DNA of 64,000 nucleotides from positions 372,001 through 436,000 of the forward strand of contig NZ_CP136708.1 in the NCBI RefSeq assembly GCF_032925565.1, in the 5' to 3' direction. The DNA is from Alteromonas sp. CI.11.F.A3 (lineage in GTDB: Bacteria > Pseudomonadota > Gammaproteobacteria > Enterobacterales > Alteromonadaceae). The notes under the pieces are model-generated. The model did no database searches and was not told the DNA's origin. It worked only from the letters and a program-made list of their open reading frames with translations. Below are positions 19,191 through 26,621 of the stretch, piece by piece. The position numbers and the translations under genes are program-made. The first letter of the stretch is position 1. Each line of letters begins with the position of its first letter.

Positions 19191-19430
19191 TTAAATTAGA
19201 TCTGTATTCAAGCCTGCGGCCTTTAGTCTTTTGGTTAAATTTCGCATTTTACTGAATTCTGTGCCCAGACTTTGGTTTAGCCCCATTTCCTCACAAAACT
19301 CTTTAGCCGTGATGTGCTTTAACTCATCAGCAAACTTAATCATTTGTAGATGAAGTTCAGCAGTGTACTGATTACGAGGTGCTTCAGCTAAAGCTAGTTT
19401 TATTTGCTCAAATATCGCTTTATTAGACAT
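19191..19430 (-). CDS. Small HTH-like protein, first gene of the island operon
   Basis: A 79-residue, soluble, helical protein. The segment ITAKEFCEEMGLNQSLGTEFSKMRNLTKRLKAAGL looks like a helix-turn-helix core (helix, turn at MGLNQ, recognition helix). I do not recognise a named family with certainty. It is the first gene of a tightly packed operon (15 bp to the GHKL gene) and a perfect 24-bp palindrome lies 25 bp upstream of its start, so autoregulation of the module is the simplest reading. It could instead be an accessory subunit or antitoxin-like inhibitor. No clear Shine-Dalgarno sequence precedes the ATG, so the mRNA may be near-leaderless. Confidence 0.65.
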   Translation of the reverse strand: MSNKAIFEQIKLALAEAPRNQYTAELHLQMIKFADELKHITAKEFCEEMGLNQSLGTEFSKMRNLTKRLKAAGLNTDLI

Positions 19431-19455
19431 TGATAAAGATTAGATTTTAACCGTT

Positions 19456-19479
19456 TTGCTAAATTAGCTAATTTAGCAA
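19456..19479. promoter_or_regulatory. Perfect 24-bp palindrome upstream of the island operon (candidate operator)
   Basis: The half-site TTGCTAAATTAG (19456-19467) is followed directly by its exact complement to 19479, with no spacer. It lies 25 bp before the ATG of the small HTH-like gene, in the expected promoter or leader area. Binding by that protein is inferred. Confidence 0.6.
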
Positions 19480-19686
19480 TGATATGCAAAGACTACCGTC
19501 AAAGAATAACACTAGCGGTCATTTTATGTTCGTGAGTTACTGATTTTTAAATTAAGTTCCATTAATACATGTAGTTAATTACTTCCCCATGGTCCATTTG
19601 AATCCTTGTTTACTATAATTTGGTTACGTAAAAATCGTCCATAATTCAAGAATTGAATCTAGTTTTACAGTTTACGTTTAAATTAG

Positions 19687-19878
19687 AAGGTAAAGCGGAT
19701 CGCGAACTATGTTCAAAATACAAGAAAGTGTGAAAAGTGGCTTAACGAAGGTCGTGGGCAAGGACGTAATGAAGATTACAAGCCATGGTTGCATGTGCGT
19801 GAGGTGCCTTCGCACGGCTTATCTTTTCGTCATCCCATCAAAATAACCCCCTACGACTACTGGAGAACATACTCTAGA
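19687..19878 (+). pseudogene. tnsA: Relic of tnsA (Tn7-like transposon endonuclease), N-terminal fragment
   Basis: An open stretch with no start codon in frame reads KWLNEGRGQGRNEDYKPW, then LHVREVPSHGLSFR, and soon a TGA stop. This matches the conserved TnsA N-terminus (kW-x-EGRGqG...DYkPWl-v-evpS-G-s-R), for example RIKEGRGQGHGKDYIPWLTV in Tn7 TnsA. After SFR the similarity ends (HPIKITPYDYWRTYSR), so the catalytic core and everything downstream is gone. TnsA cuts the 5' transposon ends together with TnsB. Finding it beside glmS, the Tn7 target, marks the island as descended from a Tn7-like insertion. It reads away from glmS. Confidence 0.7.
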
Positions 19879-19966
19879 TGAAGCTCTTGGTATGCATACC
19901 TGATATGTGCTTTTCCTCCAACATCGCATATTTAGATTGATAAGTGACCGCTGTTTCATGTTAGTC

Positions 19967-20047
19967 AGTTTCAAACATTGATATAGTGTATTTTAGTGCG
20001 TTTTAAAGTTTAGGTATCGATAGTTTCAAACTTCAATTAGCTTGCAA
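19967..20047. repeat. Candidate Tn7-like end with AGTTTCAAAC repeats
   Basis: AGTTTCAAAC occurs at 19967-19976 and 20022-20031, with a related AAGTTTAGG near 20006. The last copy lies 16 bp inside the proposed boundary. Spaced 20-bp-type repeats are how TnsB sites look in Tn7-family ends. The glmS-side end carries an inverted TTTCCAACTT at the same depth. Confidence 0.4.
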
Positions 20048-20052
20048 GGAAT
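20048..20052 (+). repeat. Candidate 5-bp target duplication, distal side (GGAAT)
   Basis: Second copy of GGAAT (first at 11436-11440), directly after the repeat-bearing end. It overlaps the AAGGA ribosome site of the next gene. Confidence 0.4.
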
Positions 20053-20057
20053 CTCTT

Positions 20058-20714
20058 TTGTTGTACCACATTTTAGGTACCGTGAGCGCAGTCGCTTTTT
20101 TGCTGACTTGGTACGGCTTAGCAAAACAAATCCTCAATATAGAGGCGCTTCGCAAAAGTCATCAGAGCGCTACTCAAAGCTTGTCGGTAAACCAGTTTAC
20201 CTCAAGCTTTTTTGCGTTTTATGCCAATTTTATTTTCGGTATTGCGATAGAGCCGCTTAGTCATTATCTAGTGTGGACTCGTTTCGGTGCGCTGCTTCTG
20301 ATATTGGCCATCCTTTATCAAATTTGGCGAGACAGACGGTCAATATCAACGAGTTTTGTCGTTAGCTTGTGCGCCGGTGCTTTGGTGATAGGGCTAGGTT
20401 CTATAGGTTTTCGGCCTTACCCTAACCTTGCCAAGATTGGGGCAAACAGCTTGATGCTGGTAGTAACCGTGCTACTTGTTCAAGGCACGTTACACCAAAT
20501 AATGGTGCTAAGGCGTAGCCGGGTGATTGGCGCGCTATCACCAGCGTTATTCCGCAGTATTCTAATTAAAGATGTCACTACACTCGCGTTTGCGTTTACT
20601 ATGCCGTTTACCGTCGCCTGGCCCCTTATTCTACTGAATGGGGCCAGCGTAATTACCCGTGGCGGCTTGCTGATTCAAATGGGTAAAATCAAAAATAATG
20701 GGCCAGAAAAATAG
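20058..20714 (+). CDS. Multi-pass membrane protein, SWEET/PQ-loop-like
   Basis: A 218-residue protein with about seven hydrophobic helices (YHILGTVSAVAFLLTWYGLAKQI, FFAFYANFIFGIAIEPL, FGALLLILAILYQIW and others). The first helix and the loop QILNIEALRKSHQSATQSLSVNQF resemble PQ-loop/SemiSWEET transporters, but this call is weak. The start is TTG at 20058 with AAGGA 7 nt upstream; there is no ATG. The gene appears to be the first one beyond the island, and its 5' flank may have been replaced by the insertion. The substrate is unknown. Confidence 0.6.
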   Translation: MLYHILGTVSAVAFLLTWYGLAKQILNIEALRKSHQSATQSLSVNQFTSSFFAFYANFIFGIAIEPLSHYLVWTRFGALLLILAILYQIWRDRRSISTSFVVSLCAGALVIGLGSIGFRPYPNLAKIGANSLMLVVTVLLVQGTLHQIMVLRRSRVIGALSPALFRSILIKDVTTLAFAFTMPFTVAWPLILLNGASVITRGGLLIQMGKIKNNGPEK

Positions 20715-20755
20715 TGGGGTCAAAGTTAGTTAAAGGAGCTAACTAAAAAGATGAG

Positions 20756-21436
20756 TTACCCGGGCTTTTTAGCCAAGAAAATAGTGTGCTTACTCCCTTT
20801 ACCCTTGCGTGCCCTGGCAATACGAGTACTCACTACGTAGCCTGCATTTTTCAAGCGTACTGAAAACAAGTAATCAGGCCCCGCAGACCAAATGGCTAAC
20901 ATGCCATTGGGTTTAAGCACCTCATAAATATCTTCTAAACCTTCGATTGAATAAATCCAATTATTGTCAGAATGGGTTAAGCCTTCAGGGCCATTGTCTA
21001 CATCAAGTAGTATGGCATCGTAGGTTGGCGTTTTAGTATTTAGAAGGTGTTTTACATCACCTACTTTAACATTCGTTCTAGGGTCTTGAAGTGGGTTCTT
21101 AGCGCAGTTACCAAGTGGGCCTTTGTTCCATTCCACCACCTCAGGAATGAGTTCGGCTACCGTGACCTGCGAACTAGCAGTGACTTCTTTTAACGCCGCT
21201 GCAAGGGTGTATCCCATCCCTAAACCGCCCACTAAAACGTGTGCGTTAGGTGTGGATTTAAGGTGCTCACAACCCATCTGAGACAGCTCTTTTTCTGAGT
21301 TGTATACACGGCTATTCATCAACTCGCCACGAATACCGGAAAGGCGAATACTGAACTCTTCATCGCGTTGAGAGAACGTTAGTTCCCCACCATTATTTGG
21401 AATTTTAGCTGTGCCCAATTTAACCCATGGAACCAT
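20756..21436 (-). CDS. Spermidine-synthase-like methyltransferase-fold protein
   Basis: A 226-residue Rossmann-fold protein of the SpeE-like family. The binding loop is HVLVGGLGMGYTLAAAL, followed by an acidic VAELIPEVVEWN and by DAILLDVDNGPEGLTH, which fit polyamine-synthase-like proteins of unknown substrate. I start it at the ATG at 21436, where the conserved MVPWVKLGTA begins; an AAAGGA lies about 12 nt upstream, a little far. The frame is open to an ATG at 21544, which would add 36 unconserved-looking residues. It lacks the N-terminal strand domain of true spermidine synthase, so the aminopropyltransferase activity is uncertain. Confidence 0.75.
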   Translation of the reverse strand: MVPWVKLGTAKIPNNGGELTFSQRDEEFSIRLSGIRGELMNSRVYNSEKELSQMGCEHLKSTPNAHVLVGGLGMGYTLAAALKEVTASSQVTVAELIPEVVEWNKGPLGNCAKNPLQDPRTNVKVGDVKHLLNTKTPTYDAILLDVDNGPEGLTHSDNNWIYSIEGLEDIYEVLKPNGMLAIWSAGPDYLFSVRLKNAGYVVSTRIARARKGKGSKHTIFLAKKPG

Positions 21437-21544
21437 CGGAAGGTTTGTCCTTTTAACAGAATGTTGTGCTTGAACTGAATCTAGGCGCGCAGAATAACAC
21501 ATTTGCCGAGCATTGATGGAGTCAGAGCATTTATAGGAGTTCAA

Positions 21545-22165
21545 GTAATAGAGGCTTGGCTCTAATAAAACCAGTGTTTATTAAAGGTAAAAGTACTATA
21601 GATTTTTGTTTTCTAACTTCTACAAAAATATATTTTCAAGTAAGTTTTTTTCAAAAAATTCATGCGAGATGCCTTTTTAATTAAAAATTTAATATTTTAA
21701 ATTCTTGTAAGTTGCACTAATGAAAGCCTCGAAGTGTCTATTTATTTATTCAAGGTTTCTCGCTTTTTTAATTTCACTTAATTTTTTCAATTTAACCTTA
21801 ATAGTCTTTGGTTATTTTTCAATATTAAAATTTAACCCTGTAAAGTTAAAGGGATAATTTAATTCAGCTTAAGAGGGGTAGTGTTACTAATGTGCTTATT
21901 TTGTGCATAAAAGCACACAGCTTGTGCACTGCGGGTAGAAGTTCGTTTCAAAAATAATTTTAACCTTTTTTTCATGCGTTTATCGTAATTTTATGTAGTT
22001 CTATAGATTTTTTATAAAATCAAAGTTGGCATTCTTAATGCAAAATATGCATCGCCCTATTTAAATATAGAGAATATATTTTAATGAAATATATGTGCTC
22101 TCTTAAGTGGGTGGATTTAGTGAAATTATAGGTTGAATTTAAGTGCGTATTTATAGGGATGTGTT
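21545..22165. other. AT-rich 620-bp intergenic region
   Basis: No convincing coding frame, hairpin or RNA gene was seen. It is unusually rich in A/T runs, especially 21580-21720 and 21960-22110, and probably holds the promoter of the amidase gene. The composition change relative to neighbours suggests acquired DNA. Confidence 0.5.
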
Positions 22166-23893
22166 ATGAAAAAAAGTTTATTTTTATTAGTGTTGTTTTT
22201 ATCCGGTTGCGGTAGTGATGATGACAACTCGAAAGAAGCTGGCGGAGCAAGCTCGTTTGATATAGTAGGTGCGTCTATTTCAGATATTCATAATGCTATA
22301 CTAAATTCAGAAACGACTTGTGAAATTATTATTCAAGAGCAGCTGGATAGAATTGAATCACTTGATAGACAAGGTCCTGAATTAAATTCCTTAATTCAAG
22401 TTAACGAAAATGCGCTGTCTGAAGCTATCGCATTGGATGATAAGTTTGAGGAAACCGGTGAGCTGGATGCAATGCATTGTGTTGCTGTCACCTTGAAAGA
22501 TAATGTTAACACAAAAGATATGCCAACTACGGGGGGGGCATTAGCCTTTAATCAACCTGATGATGATGCCTATATTACACGTAAGATACGAGAGGCCGAT
22601 GGAATAATAATAGGGAAAGCTAATTTGCACGAATACGCATTTGGTTACACGGGAGGTAGCTTGTTAGGTGGTATCCCACGAAATGCATACGATTTATCTA
22701 AAGGGCCAGGCGGTTCTTCTTCTGGAACTGGAACATCCGTTGCCAGCAGTCTCGCGGTAGTCGGTATCGGAACTGATACTGGAGGCTCTATCCGAGTTCC
22801 ATCGAGTGTGCAAGGTTTGATTGGTTTACGTCCGTCTATGCGGTTAGTTTCACAAGATGGGATAATGCCTTTAGCTCCTTTTCAAGATACAGCGGGGCCA
22901 ATGTGTAAAAAAGTCGCCGATTGTGCAGTGTTTCTAAATGTCATTACTGGTTACGATAGCAGTACCTACAGTGGGCAAAGAGAAGAATTTGCGATTGATT
23001 CCCCATTAATGACAAACGAACTTCAGTATCAAGTGGAAACAGGTGTAAAAGACTACAGTGAAAACTTAGATGCAAACGCTTTTCAAGGAGCAAGAGTTGG
23101 TGTTATTCGCGAACTATTTGGAGATGGAGATAGTGTCGAAAATCTTGAAGTTCAGCGTATTATGAATGCTGCTATCGAAAATATGAAATTATTAGGTGCG
23201 TCGGTTGAAGATGTTACAGTGCCTGAACTCGAAGATACGCTAAATAATTTTGTGAGCTTATCTCGCTATGAATTTTCCTACAGTTTAACTGATTACCTAT
23301 CTTCTTGGTCATCTGTATCTGATTTGCATTACAGAAGTTTTGACGAAGTGTACTCTAGTGGGGAATATTTGGAGCGCAGTGAGGGAAGCTTTTCGTTTTA
23401 TGCTTTGCTCGGTGAAGATCGTTGGAACGATGAAACTTATCTAAAGAACGTGTATGAGCGCCCTACTATTGTAAGAGAACGCTTTACGAGAGCATTTGAT
23501 AACACTGATGTGTTTGGAGATCGAATAGGGTTAGGATACGACATCCTCATATATCCATCTATTACAGGGCTTGCTGGTTCTTATGGAAGCAGTCCAACTT
23601 CTTCGGGATCAGCCAATCGAATAAGTCCATTTACAGGCTTTCCTGCATTGACAATGCCTGTGGGTTACTCATCTATAGAATCAGAGCTCCCATTGCCCGT
23701 AGGAATGGAAATGTTGGGAAGAGAGTTTAGTGAAGCAGAGTTACTGTCTTTTGCATATGCATATGAACAAGCATATCAGCCTCGTATTGAACCTACGTTA
23801 ACTAGTGACATGCTACCACCGTCACTAGTTGAAGAAGGGACAGCTAAATCACTTACAATTGAAAATGTTTATGAGGGAAGTAATTTCAATTAA
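22166..23893 (+). CDS. Exported amidase-signature lipoprotein
   Basis: A 575-residue amidase-signature hydrolase with a lipoprotein signal (MKKSLFLLVLFLSGCGS, lipid-bearing Cys15), so it should sit on the cell envelope. The Ser-cisSer-Lys triad is present: Lys in TLKDNVNTKDMPTTGG, and the Gly/Ser-rich core GGSSSGTGTSVASSLAVVG with GTDTGGSIRVPSSVQGLIGLRPS. Family members cleave amide bonds of small amides or short peptides; the substrate is unknown. An insertion of about 40 residues (KDYSENLDANAFQGARV region) is longer than in GatA. The gene and its long upstream region are more AT-rich than neighbours, hinting at transfer. A strong terminator follows. Confidence 0.85.
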   Translation: MKKSLFLLVLFLSGCGSDDDNSKEAGGASSFDIVGASISDIHNAILNSETTCEIIIQEQLDRIESLDRQGPELNSLIQVNENALSEAIALDDKFEETGELDAMHCVAVTLKDNVNTKDMPTTGGALAFNQPDDDAYITRKIREADGIIIGKANLHEYAFGYTGGSLLGGIPRNAYDLSKGPGGSSSGTGTSVASSLAVVGIGTDTGGSIRVPSSVQGLIGLRPSMRLVSQDGIMPLAPFQDTAGPMCKKVADCAVFLNVITGYDSSTYSGQREEFAIDSPLMTNELQYQVETGVKDYSENLDANAFQGARVGVIRELFGDGDSVENLEVQRIMNAAIENMKLLGASVEDVTVPELEDTLNNFVSLSRYEFSYSLTDYLSSWSSVSDLHYRSFDEVYSSGEYLERSEGSFSFYALLGEDRWNDETYLKNVYERPTIVRERFTRAFDNTDVFGDRIGLGYDILIYPSITGLAGSYGSSPTSSGSANRISPFTGFPALTMPVGYSSIESELPLPVGMEMLGREFSEAELLSFAYAYEQAYQPRIEPTLTSDMLPPSLVEEGTAKSLTIENVYEGSNFN

Positions 23894-23921
23894 TCATTTT
23901 GATGGGCATCAAAATAAGTGA

Positions 23922-23949
23922 AAGCATCCTCTCATTTGAGAGGGTGCTT
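23922..23949 (+). terminator. Hairpin after the amidase gene
   Basis: AAGCATCCTCTC and GAGAGGGTGCTT form a 12-bp stem (one G-T pair) with loop ATTT, 28 bp after the amidase stop and facing a convergent gene. Confidence 0.75.
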
Positions 23950-24006
23950 GCTGTAAATAATACTTAGAATTCGGAGTTGATGAAAACTGCTAGACTATAA
24001 TTTTTC

Positions 24007-25548
24007 TTAGCGGCGATACATCGCTGGCTCACCCTTTTTAGGTGTGCTGTTTTTGATAAACTCACGTAAATCTTGATTAGACTGTTTTAGGTCGTCTCGT
24101 CGCAAGTACATCATATGCCCGCTTCTATAGCCTTTAAAGCTTAAACGGTCTTGCATGTTGCCGCTTTGATCAAGCTGCCACATGGTATATTTGGCATCAA
24201 AATAGTTGGTGGCGCCGTCGTAGTAACCTGCTTGAATCATCACATTTAAATAGGGGTTTTGTGCCATGGCAAGACGCAGGTTTTCACCAGATTTATTGCC
24301 ACTTCTGTCCCACGGGTGAACATCGCCAAACATATTATATTTGGTGTCGGTTTTGTAATTTAACTCTTCTCGCAAGTAGTAGTTAATCGCGGGGGTAAAC
24401 GAGTGCAGCCACGACGTTAGTTCGGCCCAGTAATCGGGTCTATCACCCGCTTGCTTAGCATCGATACCCAAATAGCGGCTATCTAATCGGCCTAAAGTTT
24501 TACCTTCATCACGAAGTAACGATTTCCAGAAGTAGGCGGTGCTTACATCAAGATTGTTTTGTGAAATTGCGTCTTCCGATAACCCTGAATAACGCGCTAT
24601 TTTTGCAAGCACGCTACGTTTTTCCTCAGCACCAATAAAGCCACCTTTCGCCAGCGCTGGAATAAGTGTGTTGATGGTGAAATCTTCTACTTCAGGAAGC
24701 AGTTCGGTTAAGTCTTTGTTTTGAAGTTCAGAGTCTAACTTGTTGTGGTACCACGCGGTTGCGGCAAAATACGGTAGTCGGTTTGCGGCTTTTACTGGCC
24801 CATTTCGTTCAATACCAATATCGGTAGGCGATACCAATATCACACCATTTAAATACATCCACTGGCGGTTTTGTAATTCTAGGGCTAAGCCCGATACCCG
24901 AGTAGTACCATAGCTTTCACCTATGAGGTATTTCGGTGAACGCCAGCGATTATGGCGAGTCACGAAGGTATTTACCCAATCTGCAAGGTAGCTAATGTCG
25001 GCGTTGACGCCAAAAAACATACTCTTCTGAGCATCCTTTGATGGCATTTCACCTTTTTCATTCTCAAGTACGCGGCTGTATCCGGTATTGACGGGGTTAA
25101 CAAATACGATGTCTGCCACATCTAATATTGAATACGGGTTAGTTTGAACGCCATAAGGTTGTACAGGGTAGCCTTCATCATCAATGTTTAAAATTCGAGG
25201 GCCCGTATACGCTACGTGCATCCATACTGATGCTGAACCAGGGCCGCCGTTAAAAGAAATAACAAGTGGGCGAGACCCGTCGTCTTTTAAATCGGTGCGC
25301 TGGTAATAGGTGTAAAATAATGTAGCGACAGCGTCATCTGTGTTGTTCCACACTGGCTGCGTGCCCGTTGTGGCGCTGTATTTCACGCGCTTACCTAGTA
25401 TTTTGGTTTCATGTTCGGTCACTACATGGCTATCGATGTCGATAGTACGTTCATGTGTGTCTTCTGCTGCTTTAGCGGTAATAGCGAACAATGCCACTAA
25501 AAAAAACCATGTAGCCTTGCTTTTGATTGTTGAATTTATTGAGTTCAT
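24007..25548 (-). CDS. Secreted serine carboxypeptidase, peptidase family S10
   Basis: A 513-residue S10 peptidase with a signal peptide (hydrophobic residues about 13-27, AKAAED cleavage). The oxyanion motif is FNGGPGSASVW, the nucleophile sits in IGESYGTTR, and the C-terminal Asp/His region includes YDGATNYFDAKY and FKGYRSGHMMYLRRDDL. Such enzymes remove C-terminal residues from peptides in the periplasm or outside. It is monocistronic. Its start is 314 bp from a divergent gene pair, and the Zur-like box in that gap lies nearer the other pair. Confidence 0.88.
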   Translation of the reverse strand: MNSINSTIKSKATWFFLVALFAITAKAAEDTHERTIDIDSHVVTEHETKILGKRVKYSATTGTQPVWNNTDDAVATLFYTYYQRTDLKDDGSRPLVISFNGGPGSASVWMHVAYTGPRILNIDDEGYPVQPYGVQTNPYSILDVADIVFVNPVNTGYSRVLENEKGEMPSKDAQKSMFFGVNADISYLADWVNTFVTRHNRWRSPKYLIGESYGTTRVSGLALELQNRQWMYLNGVILVSPTDIGIERNGPVKAANRLPYFAATAWYHNKLDSELQNKDLTELLPEVEDFTINTLIPALAKGGFIGAEEKRSVLAKIARYSGLSEDAISQNNLDVSTAYFWKSLLRDEGKTLGRLDSRYLGIDAKQAGDRPDYWAELTSWLHSFTPAINYYLREELNYKTDTKYNMFGDVHPWDRSGNKSGENLRLAMAQNPYLNVMIQAGYYDGATNYFDAKYTMWQLDQSGNMQDRLSFKGYRSGHMMYLRRDDLKQSNQDLREFIKNSTPKKGEPAMYRR

Positions 25549-25764
25549 CGCGTTTTCTTTTCGTTGTTATTCATTTAATAGATGTTACGTGCATCACTAT
25601 ACCTCGCCGCATGAATATAGTGCTCTTCGCACGACAGAATAGCCGATATTTTCGACTTGTGTCTGCCTTGAATTGCATTTAGCCGAGGAGCAATTCTCAA
25701 CACACATATTAAGAAAGCCAGCGCTAAGTAAAAGGGCCGTTAAATTGTACACTCTACGTAAGTG

Positions 25765-25776
25765 ATGTTATAACAT
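25765..25776. promoter_or_regulatory. Zur-box-like palindrome upstream of the DksA-type operon
   Basis: ATGTTATAACAT is a perfect 12-bp palindrome inside GTGATGTTATAACATATC. It fits the gammaproteobacterial Zur pattern GTTAT-N3-ATAAC with one mismatch in either register. It lies about 90 bp before the 72-residue gene and its DksA-like partner. Confidence 0.55.
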
Positions 25777-25862
25777 ATCTATAGTGAATTCATAATAGTA
25801 AGATTTCATTAAAAGAAACCTGTGAAATCATATTCTTAGTCTAGAGCTAATAAGGTAATCGA

Positions 25863-26081
25863 ATGAAAACGCCAATCATTCCATTAAGTTACGAACAATG
25901 GAAACATTGCATTATAGAAGAGTGTGGTATTCCCCTAACAGCCTCTTTTGTCGATGAGCGCATCGCTGCCATGAACGATGTAAAGAATGAGTACACGCGA
26001 CAGTTTTTAAACTGTTACGGAAAACATCATTATGAAAATACGTTGCGTTGGTTGGCTCAAGCTAAGGAAAGTTTGTCATGA
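25863..26081 (+). CDS. Small protein of unknown function upstream of DksA-like gene
   Basis: A 72-residue, soluble, Trp/His/Cys-containing protein (SYEQWKHCIIEECGIPLTASFVDERIAAM, then RQFLNCYGKHHYENTLRWLAQAKESL). I do not recognise the family. Its stop overlaps the start of the DksA-like gene (ATGA), so the two are translationally coupled. A Zur-like palindrome about 90 bp upstream suggests expression in zinc shortage. Two Cys and several His could bind metal, but no clear motif is seen. Confidence 0.7.
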   Translation: MKTPIIPLSYEQWKHCIIEECGIPLTASFVDERIAAMNDVKNEYTRQFLNCYGKHHYENTLRWLAQAKESLS

Positions 26082-26500
26082 ATCAGTTACTTGATAAACA
26101 ACAGCTTCTAGATGCACCGCCCGACGATTACATGTGCGATGCTCAGCTGGATTTTTTTAAAACGTTGCTCACCGAGTTAAAGAAAAAGACGATGTTGCAT
26201 ATAGAAGAAATGAAGGTGCAATTGAGCAACCCACCAGAGATAAACGATGATGTAGATCGTGCGCAATATGAAGAAGACTCACGCATTGGTTTACGTATTC
26301 TAGATAGAGAAAGAAAGCTAATTCTTAAAATTGATAAATCACTTAGGCGCATTACCGAAGGTGATTTTGGCTATTGCAAAGAGACTGGTGAGCCTATTGG
26401 CATACCTCGGCTTTTGATCCGGCCAATTTCAGAATATTGTGCAGACGTAAAACAAGTTAATGAAGGGAAAGAGCGTCATTTTCAACGAGAGCAAAAGTAA
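26078..26500 (+). CDS. DksA-type RNA-polymerase-binding protein with only two zinc cysteines
   Basis: A 140-residue DksA/TraR-family protein. A coiled-coil of about 70 residues with an acidic tip is followed by the globular end FGYCKETGEPIGIPRLLIRPISEYCADV. Normal DksA has CxxC-x17-CxxC; here the positions are C100-T103 and C121-V124, so two of four ligands are gone. Pseudomonas DksA2 has a comparable two-Cys pattern, works without zinc and is Zur-controlled. By analogy this protein would replace DksA at RNA polymerase (with ppGpp) when zinc is scarce. The Zur-like box upstream and the zinc-uptake genes next door fit. Confidence 0.88.
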   Translation: MNQLLDKQQLLDAPPDDYMCDAQLDFFKTLLTELKKKTMLHIEEMKVQLSNPPEINDDVDRAQYEEDSRIGLRILDRERKLILKIDKSLRRITEGDFGYCKETGEPIGIPRLLIRPISEYCADVKQVNEGKERHFQREQK

Positions 26501-26543
26501 CTAGCGTGTAGAAGAAAAGCGATTAAACACATTAGCAAAAACA

Positions 26544-26571
26544 AGAATGGCAATGTTTACACTGCCATTCT
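26544..26571. terminator. Hairpin between DksA-like gene and TonB receptor
   Basis: AGAATGGCA (26544-26552) pairs with TGCCATTCT (26563-26571), between convergent stop codons. The A-rich left and short T-poor right flanks make it better for the minus-strand gene. Confidence 0.6.
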
Positions 26572-26621
26572 AAACGTTGAATTTTAAGAGCTGCTTTCAC
26601 AGCTATATTAATCGACTTCTT

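Larger units (their letters stand above)
11441..20047. mobile_element. Decayed Tn7-like element at attTn7 carrying a defence-type island
   Basis: Candidate element of about 8.6 kb between glmS and an ordinary chromosomal gene. Support: it starts with TGT 26 nt after the glmS stop; GGAAT flanks both sides; the two ends share an inverted TTTC(C/A)AACTT core about 15 bp in; the distal end holds two AGTTTCAAAC repeats (19967-19976, 20022-20031) that resemble TnsB-site arrays; and a tnsA relic lies at 19687-19878. The cargo is AT-rich and unlike its neighbours. Against: the distal terminus reads CAA rather than ACA, and the tnsA relic points outward, so nesting or rearrangement must be assumed. 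No tnsB, tnsC, tnsD or integrase gene remains. Confidence 0.5.

Noticed and set aside
19557..19660. Three TCCAT-containing stretches as TnsB sites of a lost right end
   Set aside because: The shared core is only five bases and spacing is irregular, so it is not reported as a feature.
19709..19860. ATG-led reading starting MFKIQESVKSG in the tnsA-relic area
   Set aside because: It is in a different frame from the TnsA similarity and has no ribosome site; the EGRGQG frame is the meaningful one.
11441..20047. Integrative element driven by a tyrosine or serine recombinase
   Set aside because: No integrase-like gene and no tRNA attachment site were seen, whereas the glmS position and tnsA relic point to Tn7-like origin.
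20042..20260. 72-codon frame overlapping the start of the SWEET-like gene
   Set aside because: It lies in another frame of a clear membrane-protein gene and has no recognisable protein features.
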